From NCBI GenBank assembly GCA_021413535.1, contig JAIOQF010000151.1, positions 1-28,036 of the forward strand: a stretch of DNA of 28,036 nucleotides, written 5' to 3'. This DNA is from Verrucomicrobiota bacterium (GTDB taxonomy: Bacteria > Verrucomicrobiota > Verrucomicrobiia > Verrucomicrobiales > Verrucomicrobiaceae). Below the pieces are notes generated by a model. It saw only the letters and a program-made list of their open reading frames with translations, was not told where the DNA came from and made no database searches. The first letter of the stretch is position 1; each line of letters opens with the position of its first letter. Made by a program: the position numbers and the translations under genes. Of the stretch, positions 1-7,281 are shown one piece after another.

Positions 1-1486
1 ATTCTGCCTCGCTCAGCCGGATCCGCATTGATGCCGTCGCGATTGCTGTTCTCGCGGAACAGGGCGTCACACCAGAAACGGTTCTCACCAAAGATCGTCA
101 CGTCTTCATCCGTCGCAACGCCAATCTCAGCACCGGCGGCACCGCGGTCGATGTCACGGACCAAGTCCATCCCACCATTCGTGAAGCCGTGATCGAGGCC
201 GCGCAGATCGTCGGACTCGACATCTGCGGCATCGACCTCGTCGCCATCGATATCACACAACCGCTCAGCAAGCGCAATGGTGTCATCATCGAACTCAACG
301 CGCGCCCCGGACTCCGCATGCATTTGTATCCCTCGGAAGGTGAGCCGCGCGACGTGGGCAACGCCGTCATCAACACCATGTTCCCACCGGGAGAAAGCGG
401 ACGCATTCCCATCGTCGCCGTCACCGGGGTCAACGGCAAAACCACCACCACCCGGCTCATCGCGCATCTCCTGAGCCAGACCGGTCAATGCGTCGGCATG
501 ACGGGAACCGACGGCGTCTTCGTCGGTGGGCGCATGCTCGATAGCGGTGATTGCAGCGGACCGAAGAGCGCGCGCAGTGTGCTCTCCAGACCAACATTGG
601 CGAGGGCGATCACCTCGGCCTGCACGAAATCAACACGGCGGAACAGCTCGCCGAAGTCAAACAATGCATCGTCGCCGCCGTGCCCGTGACCGGCACCGCC
701 GTGCTCAATGCCGCCGACCCGCTCGTCGTGAAAATGGCGGATACCTACTTGCGGCGCACCACATTCTTCGCGCTTGATGGCAATCACGCCGTCATCAAGC
801 GTCACCGTGAGTCCGGTGGCGGCGCCATCTTTGTTCGCGATGGTTACATTATCATCGCCGACGGCGCTGCGGAATCCGTCTTCATCGATCTGAAAGAAGC
901 TCCCCTCACCCACGGCGGGCGCATTCGATTCCAGATCGAAAACACCATCGCCGCCATCGCCGCGGCGCGCGCACTGGGCGTCGACGACGAACTGATCCGC
1001 CGTGGCGTCCGCAGTTTCACCCCCTGCTTCAATCAAAGCGCGGGCCGCTTCAATGTCATTGATCTCAACGGCATTACCGTCGTCGTGGATTACGGACACA
1101 ACGTGGATGCGCTCCGCGCCTTGCTCGACGCGCTGGGCCATTTCCCGAACGAACGGCGCATCGTCGTTTACACATCTGCCGGTGACCGTCGCGATTCCGA
1201 TATCATTGAGCAGGGCAACATGTTGTCCTCGCACTTTGATGAAGCCTGGCTTTACGAAGGCGACTACGTCCGCGGTCGCCAGCCCGGCGAGATCATGGCG
1301 CTCATCGCCCAAGGTCTCAAAGCGCTCAATGGTCAATCGCGCACTCAACGCATCGAAACCATTCATGGACATCTAAAAGCTGTCGATCTGGCCCTGGCCT
1401 CAGCCAAACCTGGCGACCTGGTCATGATCCAAGCTGATACCGCTGACGAAACTGTGCAGCACCTGCGCGCGATGCAGAAGGTATGA
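1..1486 (+). pseudogene. cphA: Cyanophycin synthetase, 3' part, broken by an internal deletion and frameshift
   Basis: CphA polymerises aspartate and arginine into cyanophycin, using ATP, in the cytoplasm. The gene starts before the window. The first segment (read from base 3) shows the end of the ATP-grasp domain (NLSTGGTAVDVTDQVHP, then IELNARPGLRMH) and the Mur-ligase P-loop (VTGVNGKTTTTRLIAH), then GDCSGPKSARSVLS near base 590. The protein then continues in another frame with TNIGEGDHLG and runs to the stop at 1484-1486, with the typical C-terminal VVDYGHN and YTSAGDRRDSDII motifs. From knowledge of the family, roughly 30-36 residues should lie between these points, including the conserved ETARGGIL motif; they are missing and the frame changes. 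The product would be inactive even if the frame were restored. A sequencing or assembly error is the alternative. The family call is firm; the size of the loss is an estimate. Confidence 0.9.
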
Positions 1487-1536
1487 GGACTTCGCGTCGG
1501 TAGCACTCGTGATTGCCCCTGTATTCCTTTAGAATG

Positions 1537-1601
1537 AAGTGGGTCGACAGCCCTCTGCCGACCAGATGCTAATGAATCGGCAGAGGGCTGCCGACCCACT
1601 T
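1537..1601. repeat. Long inverted repeat (REP-like hairpin) after cphA
   Basis: Arms 1537-1561 and 1577-1601 are 25-nt reverse complements with one mismatch, around a 15-nt loop. Each arm also folds on itself (for example TCGGCAG, loop AGGG, CTGCCGA at 1577-1594), so it can form either one long stem or two short ones. It lies 50 nt after the cphA stop and could end transcription or stabilise mRNA, but no long T-run follows. The arm sequence, built on GTGGGTCGGCAGCCC, looks like a dispersed palindromic repeat. That is inference, because only one copy is in the window. Confidence 0.8.
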
Positions 1602-1652
1602 TGATTGAGATAACTCTCGCGCCTGAATTTCCGGGCAACTCTGCTTTACCCT

Positions 1653-1688
1653 CTACCGGTCATCGGCTATCGACTATCAGCGATCAGC
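1653..1688 (+). repeat. Heptamer-periodic tract in the hslO leader
   Basis: Bases 1661-1688 read as four related 7-mers: CATCGGC, TATCGAC, TATCAGC, GATCAGC. A less clear unit precedes them. The tract ends 9 nt before the hslO start codon, where a ribosome-binding site would normally lie, and no purine-rich Shine-Dalgarno site is visible. It resembles other 7-bp-period tracts in this window. Confidence 0.6.
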
Positions 1689-1697
1689 CCGCCAGCC

Positions 1698-2483
1698 ATG
1701 TCCGATCCCAACGCCAGCATTGTCGAAGTCCGCACTTATTTCGTGCGCGGTCGCAATGCGCTCCTGGCACGCGCTGATTTCAGCCCGCTTTACATCGACT
1801 ACTACCTGCACCGTGCGGATCACGATCTGGTTTATGAAACCGAACACGACTCCATGCTGAAGGAAGCGCTGGCGGCACTGACGCTCCATCTGGCTTCCCG
1901 TCCGCAGGATGAGTCGTTTGGCTGGACCTTTAATTTTCATGAGCCGCGCTTGAATCTTTTCGTCACCGGATCTTCACGTCCGGGCCGAGTGGCCGGAAGA
2001 TTGTTCACCGAAGATGTGCGGGAGTTTGGCAAAAATCTACTGATCAGCCAGATGACCCGGCCCCAACATCCGCCGGTGCAGAGCTTGGTCGAGTTCACCA
2101 ACGAAGGAATCTTTCGAGCAGTGGAACAGTATTACGCGCAGAGCGAACAACGCCTGGCCCGCTTCTTTAATTACGAAGAGGAAGACATCGTCATGGTGTC
2201 AGCCCAACCGGATTGCGATGAGGCCTGGCTGGCGGCGCTCACCGAAAAAGATATTCAGGAACTCGATCAAAAGGAGCAGCTATCCCTGCTGGAACAACGA
2301 ACTTATATCTGGGAGTGCGGGTGCTCAGTCGACCGGCTCTATCCGATTCTCGGCAAGCTGGCTGGCGGCGACATCGACGAAGTTTTCGGCGGCGAAGAGA
2401 TCATCACGCTGACCTGTCCCCGATGCGGCGCGCGCTATCGGGCGGCCCGGGAACAATTCGAGGCTTGGAAGGAACGGGCATGA
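1698..2483 (+). CDS. hslO: Hsp33-family redox-regulated chaperone
   Basis: Hsp33 is a cytoplasmic holdase that becomes active under oxidative stress, when its C-terminal cysteines release zinc and form disulfides. The 261-residue protein ends with the family's four-cysteine centre: C207-G-C209 followed about 30 residues later by C240-PR-C243, then GARY. The N-terminal 200 residues fit the substrate-binding domain in length and include a segment around GRLFTEDVREFGKNLL. It is slightly shorter than the usual 280-295 residues. The ATG at 1698 is the natural start; it has no evident Shine-Dalgarno site and follows a heptamer-repeat tract. glgE starts 65 nt downstream on the same strand, so the two may be co-transcribed. 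The family assignment rests on the cysteine pattern and overall shape. Confidence 0.85.
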   Translation: MSDPNASIVEVRTYFVRGRNALLARADFSPLYIDYYLHRADHDLVYETEHDSMLKEALAALTLHLASRPQDESFGWTFNFHEPRLNLFVTGSSRPGRVAGRLFTEDVREFGKNLLISQMTRPQHPPVQSLVEFTNEGIFRAVEQYYAQSEQRLARFFNYEEEDIVMVSAQPDCDEAWLAALTEKDIQELDQKEQLSLLEQRTYIWECGCSVDRLYPILGKLAGGDIDEVFGGEEIITLTCPRCGARYRAAREQFEAWKERA

Positions 2484-2548
2484 TGCCCTCGGGCAAAAAA
2501 TTTCAGTGACCAGCGCAGAGGCCCCGCTAGATTTCAGCCCCTCACCAG

Positions 2549-4507
2549 ATGGATCCCAAGCCCACCCACGCCCCCACCGTCGTCATCGAGAACTTCTATC
2601 CCTCGATGGGAGCCGCCAATTATCTGCTGAAACGCGTGATCGATGAGCCCTTGGACATCTACGCGGACATCTTCAAGGACGGTCACGATGTGATTTCGGC
2701 CATTTTAAAATGGCGGCTGCAGGGAAGCACGCGCTGGTTTGAATCCGCCATGACTCCCATGATAAACGACCGCTGGCGCGGGCAGTGTGTCTTTCCGAAA
2801 TCTGGCCGCTGGGAATGCGTCATCGAAGCCTGGCCCGATTCCTTCCGCGCTTGGAAGAAAGCTTACAAGGCCCGATTCGACGCCGATGATCCGGAAATTC
2901 CAGTCGAGTCGCGTGAAGGCGGCAAACTGCTGGCCCTGGCCGCACAACGCGCCCGTGGCGCTGGCTCCACGGACACCGCAGCAGAACTCGACGAACTCGC
3001 GGGCCTGCTTCGCAAACTGAAAGCGCAGGATCTGATCGAGATCGTTCTCTCTGATGATCTGCAGCAGATGCTCGACCGCTATCCTGATCGTTCGATGAGC
3101 ACGCTCTCGCCGCCGATGCGCGTGATTGTCGAACGCGAGCGCGGACGTTTCTCCTCCTGGTATGAATTCTTCCCGCGCGGAGCCGAGGGGCGTGAGGACA
3201 AGCACAGCACCTTCCGCGATTGTCTGGGCCGTCTGGACGATGCCAAGGCCATGGGCTTCGACGTGATCTATTTTCCGCCGGTTCATCCCATCGGAGTCAC
3301 TGGCCGCAAGGGAAAAAATAATTCGCTCACCTCGCGCGCTGGCGATGTCGGTTCACCCTGGGCGATCGGGTCCGAACACGGCGGCCATCGCGCGGTGGAG
3401 CCTGCACTGGGCACGCTGGAAGATTTCACCTGGCTGGTGAGCGAGGCCAATGCGCGCGGACTGGAGATCGCCTTGGATTTCGCGCTCAACTGCTCGCCGG
3501 ATCACCCTTATGTGAAACAGCATCCCGACTGGTTTTACCAACGGGAGGACGGCAGCATTCGTTACGCGGAGAATCCGCCAAAAAAATATCAGGACATCTA
3601 TCCGCTGAATTTTCACTGCGCGGACTGGAAGAATCTCTGGCGGGAGTTGATTGATGTCGTGCTGTTCTGGGTCAAACGCGGCGTGAAAATATTCCGCGTG
3701 GACAACCCGCACACCAAGCCTGTCGTGTTTTGGGAAACGCTGATCGCGCAAGTGCACAAGAAAGATCCTGATGTGATCTTCCTGGCCGAGGCCTTTACTC
3801 AGCCGCGCATGATGCAGGTGCTGGGCAAGATCGGCTTCACCCAGAGCTACAGCTATTTCACCTGGCGCGAGAGCAAGCACGAGCTGACGGAGTATTGTCA
3901 GGAACTGACTCAAACCGATATGCGGTGGTATTACCGCGCGAATTTCTGGCCGAACACGCCGGACATCCTGCCGCATCATCTGCAAAACGCAGGACCGGCC
4001 ATCTTCAAAATCCGCGCTGCACTCGCCGCCACCCTCATGCCTTGCTGGGGCATCTACTCCGGTTATGAACTTTGTGAAAACACGCCGCTGCCCGGTCGGG
4101 AAGAATATAACGACTCCGAGAAATACCAGCTCAAGGCACGCGACTGGAATCAGCCCGGCCACATCAAGGGCTTCATCACCGAACTCAATCGCGCGCGAAA
4201 TGAAAACCGCTCGCTGCAACTTTACGACAACCTCCACTTTCATGGCGCAGATCACGAGAAGATCATCGTGTTCAGCAAGGTGACGCCCGACTTCGGCAAT
4301 CGCATCCTGGTCGTGATCAATCTTGATGCCCATGCTCCTGCAGCTACGATGCTTCACCTCGATCTTGCCGCGCTCGGTCTCGCGTGGGATTCATCGTTCC
4401 GGGTGCACGATCTGGTTCATGGCAACAGCTACGAGTGGAAAGGATCAGACAATTTTGTCAGCCTCGACCCCAAGTCGACCTTCATGCACCTATTCCGCAT
4501 CGAATGA
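2549..4507 (+). CDS. glgE: Alpha-1,4-glucan:maltose-1-phosphate maltosyltransferase
   Basis: GlgE (EC 2.4.99.16, GH13 subfamily 3) transfers maltose from maltose 1-phosphate to the end of alpha-1,4-glucans, giving glycogen-like polymer in the cytoplasm. The 652-residue length is normal for the family. The N-terminal domain starts with VVIENFYPSMGAANY. The catalytic barrel has YFPPVHPIGVTGRKGKNNS, the nucleophile aspartate D385 in FRVDNPHTKP and the acid/base glutamate E414 in FLAEAFTQP. Their 29-residue spacing equals that of the characterised Streptomyces enzyme (D394, E423). GFTQSYSYFTWR follows, and a C-terminal beta domain ends at FMHLFRIE. The usual partners (treS, pep2/mak, glgB) are not in the window. 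The stop overlaps the next gene's start, which indicates translational coupling. No clear Shine-Dalgarno site precedes the ATG. Confidence 0.95.
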   Translation: MDPKPTHAPTVVIENFYPSMGAANYLLKRVIDEPLDIYADIFKDGHDVISAILKWRLQGSTRWFESAMTPMINDRWRGQCVFPKSGRWECVIEAWPDSFRAWKKAYKARFDADDPEIPVESREGGKLLALAAQRARGAGSTDTAAELDELAGLLRKLKAQDLIEIVLSDDLQQMLDRYPDRSMSTLSPPMRVIVERERGRFSSWYEFFPRGAEGREDKHSTFRDCLGRLDDAKAMGFDVIYFPPVHPIGVTGRKGKNNSLTSRAGDVGSPWAIGSEHGGHRAVEPALGTLEDFTWLVSEANARGLEIALDFALNCSPDHPYVKQHPDWFYQREDGSIRYAENPPKKYQDIYPLNFHCADWKNLWRELIDVVLFWVKRGVKIFRVDNPHTKPVVFWETLIAQVHKKDPDVIFLAEAFTQPRMMQVLGKIGFTQSYSYFTWRESKHELTEYCQELTQTDMRWYYRANFWPNTPDILPHHLQNAGPAIFKIRAALAATLMPCWGIYSGYELCENTPLPGREEYNDSEKYQLKARDWNQPGHIKGFITELNRARNENRSLQLYDNLHFHGADHEKIIVFSKVTPDFGNRILVVINLDAHAPAATMLHLDLAALGLAWDSSFRVHDLVHGNSYEWKGSDNFVSLDPKSTFMHLFRIE

Positions 4508-5694
4508 AGCTGCGCCCGGTCATGCTTGCCGTCGTTCTGGCGGGGTCGATCATCCTGCTGCTGTTTGAAAAAGGCAGCAACCACTGGAACAGCGCCGAGG
4601 CATGGTTTCTGGATTTCCTGGTGGCCAACGTGCGCGAGCAAATCGAAAACGCGGAACTCGCGCCCGTCGAGAATGTCGTCTTCATTGATTTTAATGAGAA
4701 GGACAAAGCCGAGTTCAGCGCCTGGCCTCCGGAACCCATTGATTACATCATCGCCCTGAGGAAGCTGAAGTCCCACGAGCCGGATGTGCTGGCTTTCAGT
4801 GATGTTCTCAAGTGGGATCAGCGTGATCCGCAATTTGTCGATCAACTCCAGCAGTTGCTGGTCGGCTTCAATCAAGTTGCCCTGGCCTTCTCCGCCACGA
4901 CGGGAGCCACCGCTGAGTCTGGACTCGTCAGCGACGACAAAGAAGTTCCGAGCATCGCCAGCGTGGAAGGCGACAGCACTGCAGCACCGAAACTCAGCCG
5001 GCTGAACTTTCCCGACGCGCGGCTCAGCAGGCAGATGCAGCTGGGCTTTGTCGCCACTCGTCTGGACAAACCGGAAGATATTCCTTCACTGCTGGTCGGT
5101 CGCGCTGAGGGCAAGCTCGTCCCGTCACTCGCGGCGCAGATGATTGCGCTGCAAACTCATGCGCCCTATGTCACGCAGCGTCTGCGATTCGGCTTGGGCG
5201 CGGGTCTTTATCTGGGCAGTGACCGCTTCATACCTCTGGCGCAAGATGGAACCGTTCATCCCAGGCTGAAGGGCGATGTCATTCGGGTGAGCGCGCTCGA
5301 TCTGCTCAGCCCCGAACTGGGCGATTCCGCATCTCAAGCGCTGTCGGATAAACTTGGAAAAAACAAACTCATCATACTGGGCATGTCACCATCGCCCGGG
5401 GAATCTCATGCGAGACTCGCCGCGTGGGCGCTGTCGTTGCCCCTGCTGAAGCAGGCGCCGGATTTTGTAATTTGGATCGTCACACTGATCACCGCCTTGC
5501 TGGCGGGCTGGCAGTTGCGCTATGGCCGCTGGGGCGCGGTGATTTTTTTCTTAAGCGCAATCGCGGCGTTGCTTGGATTCGCCCTGGTGGTTTTCGAATC
5601 TTCACTCCATTGGTGCCCGCCCCTGCTGCCCGGCGCTGTGTTGCTGGCTGGGACGATCTTCTGCGTGATCTGGCCACGGAAGCGGGAGGTCTGA
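4504..5694 (+). CDS. CHASE2-like sensor membrane protein without an output domain
   Basis: The ATG at 4504 overlaps the glgE TGA (ATGA), giving a 396-residue protein; an upstream in-frame start inside glgE is less likely. Residues 6-21 form a membrane helix or uncleaved signal. The outer domain (about 30-315) has CHASE2 features: VVFIDFNEKDK near 58-68, PDVLAFSDVL near 93-102, VALAF near 125, LVPSLAAQMIALQ near 205-217, and KLGKNKLIILGMSP near 283-296. Three helices follow (about 321-337, 344-364, 373-390), and the protein then stops at WPRKREV. CHASE2 proteins normally continue into a cyclase, kinase or phosphodiesterase; here nothing follows, so signalling would need a partner. The long stretch around 131-165 is low-complexity. 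The family assignment is by pattern only and is moderately sure. Confidence 0.7.
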   Translation: MKLRPVMLAVVLAGSIILLLFEKGSNHWNSAEAWFLDFLVANVREQIENAELAPVENVVFIDFNEKDKAEFSAWPPEPIDYIIALRKLKSHEPDVLAFSDVLKWDQRDPQFVDQLQQLLVGFNQVALAFSATTGATAESGLVSDDKEVPSIASVEGDSTAAPKLSRLNFPDARLSRQMQLGFVATRLDKPEDIPSLLVGRAEGKLVPSLAAQMIALQTHAPYVTQRLRFGLGAGLYLGSDRFIPLAQDGTVHPRLKGDVIRVSALDLLSPELGDSASQALSDKLGKNKLIILGMSPSPGESHARLAAWALSLPLLKQAPDFVIWIVTLITALLAGWQLRYGRWGAVIFFLSAIAALLGFALVVFESSLHWCPPLLPGAVLLAGTIFCVIWPRKREV

Positions 5695-5742
5695 TCCCAG
5701 CCTTGCCAAGCATCGTATTCTCCGCTAATAGACCCGCCCCTT

Positions 5743-5763
5743 CGCGCGGGCCGCGCGTTTTTT
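5743..5763 (+). terminator. Intrinsic terminator after the hslO-glgE-CHASE2 run
   Basis: Arms CGCGCG at 5743-5748 and CGCGCG at 5752-5757 enclose a 3-nt loop and are followed at once by six T (5758-5763). It lies 49 nt after the CHASE2-like gene's stop and ends before the next gene's ATG at 5791. A Rho-independent terminator for the upstream run is the simplest reading. Confidence 0.7.
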
Positions 5764-5790
5764 CCACTCTCCCACGATCCTGATAATAAA

Positions 5791-7281
5791 ATGATTTTTC
5801 GCAATCTGACGCGCAACAGGGGGATCGGTGCCAACTCCTATTTATTGCAGAATAAAAACCATCGCATCGTGCTGGATGCCGGCATGCACCCTGGCGAGCG
5901 CGGCTTCGACGCGCTGCCGAATTTCAGTCTGGTGCCGCATGACAGCCTGGACGCTGTGCTCATCACCCATGCGCATCACGATCACATCGGGTCATTGCCG
6001 GTGTTGCAGCATCGCCAGCCGGGCGCGCCCGTTTACATGACTGAAACCACGGGCGAGCTCAGCTCCGCCATGCTGCACAATTCCGTCAATGTCATGACGC
6101 GTCAACGCGAGGAACAGGGCGTGATGGAGTATCCGCTTTTCACCCACACCGAGCTGGATCAAATCCGCGCGAAATGGAATTACCATCCGACTCGCAAACC
6201 GTTTACCCTGGGACGAACCGGCGTGGAGTGCACGCTGTTCGACGCCGGCCATATCATGGGCTCCACGGGCATGCTCCTGCGTGAAGGTGGCAAATCTCTC
6301 TTCTACACAGGCGACGTCAATTTTGAAACGCAGACCATTGTGCGCGAAGCTGATTTCCCCAGGGAGAAAGTAGATGCGCTGATCGTGGAGACTACGCGCG
6401 GCGACCACGCGCGGCCCGAAGGCTTCTCCCGCCGCAATGAAAAAGAGCGGCTCGCCGCCACGATCCGTGAGACCTATGAACGCGGAGGATCCGTCATGAT
6501 CCCGGTGTTCGCGCTCGGCAAATCCCAGGAACTGCTCGTCACCCTGCATGAGCTGCGCCAGTTGAATCTCATCCCCGACATGCCAGTCATCATCGGCGGA
6601 CTGACCACCAAGATCACCTTGCTCTATGATGAATATGCGTCGCGCGTGCGCCGAAGCTATGAAGGTTTCCGCATCATGGAAGACATGGGCTCGCTCGTGG
6701 CACCAAGGAAAGGTTGTCGGGAAATCAATCTGGCCGCACGCACGATCTACGCGCTCTCCAGCGGCATGATGACGGAAGGCACCATCTCAAATGAGTTCGC
6801 CCGGCGCTTCGTGACGCAGCCGAACAACACCGTAGCCTTCGTCGGCTACACAGATCCGAAGACCCCAGGCTGGCGCATGCGAAATGCCAAGGTGGGTGAC
6901 CTAGTCAGCCTTGATGAAAAACAGCCACCGGTTGAAGTTCGCTGCCGGATCGAGAGTTTCGACTTCAGCGCGCACGCGGCGCGGGAGACCATCGTGGATT
7001 ATGTTCGCGCCGTGCAACCTACAAAGGTGCTGCTGGTTCACGGCGATGCACCGGCGATGGACTGGTTCGCCGGTCAGTTCTCCGAAGTGGCGCCTAACTC
7101 AGAAATCATCCTGCCGGAACCGGGCGCGAAGATCATAATGTTCTTGCGCTCGACTTGCGTGACTTTGCTTTGGAAAGCGCGGCCCACCAGAGGCAAGTCT
7201 CCAATGATGGGAACCTTGTCATTGATGTCCTGCCGCCTCTCCGCAATCACGCCCGAAAGAACAATCGTGGCGCCATCGTAA
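5791..7281 (+). CDS. Beta-CASP metallo-beta-lactamase-fold RNase-like protein with an aberrant C-terminus
   Basis: Proteins of this type (Ysh1/CPSF73-like) are zinc-dependent nucleases acting on RNA in the cytoplasm. The zinc-site motifs are present: T59-H60-A-H62-H63-D64-H65, H154 in DAGHIMGST and D175 in YTGDVN. The beta-CASP motifs follow: VETTRGDH near 199-206 (motif A), SFDFSAHA with H395 (motif B) and LLVHGD with H417 (motif C). Family members normally end shortly after a segment like ILPEPG, here residues 440-445. This frame instead runs on for about 47 residues to 7281, through sequence that codes for the secretin on the other strand; that tail has no expected family character. The intact core suggests a working enzyme with an extra tail. 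The start is ATG 5791, downstream of a terminator, so it is its own transcription unit. Confidence 0.88.
   Translation: MIFRNLTRNRGIGANSYLLQNKNHRIVLDAGMHPGERGFDALPNFSLVPHDSLDAVLITHAHHDHIGSLPVLQHRQPGAPVYMTETTGELSSAMLHNSVNVMTRQREEQGVMEYPLFTHTELDQIRAKWNYHPTRKPFTLGRTGVECTLFDAGHIMGSTGMLLREGGKSLFYTGDVNFETQTIVREADFPREKVDALIVETTRGDHARPEGFSRRNEKERLAATIRETYERGGSVMIPVFALGKSQELLVTLHELRQLNLIPDMPVIIGGLTTKITLLYDEYASRVRRSYEGFRIMEDMGSLVAPRKGCREINLAARTIYALSSGMMTEGTISNEFARRFVTQPNNTVAFVGYTDPKTPGWRMRNAKVGDLVSLDEKQPPVEVRCRIESFDFSAHAARETIVDYVRAVQPTKVLLVHGDAPAMDWFAGQFSEVAPNSEIILPEPGAKIIMFLRSTCVTLLWKARPTRGKSPMMGTLSLMSCRLSAITPERTIVAPS

Noticed and set aside
485..1372. Minus-strand open frame (295 codons) over cphA
   Set aside because: Antisense to a well-recognised CphA C-terminal domain; no family resemblance.
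3353..4357. Minus-strand open frame (334 codons) over glgE
   Set aside because: Antisense to the conserved catalytic barrel of GlgE.
4384..4503. Upstream extension of the CHASE2-like gene into glgE
   Set aside because: The extra 40 residues are out-of-frame glgE sequence; the ATG at 4504 gives a membrane helix at the N-terminus and an ATGA overlap.
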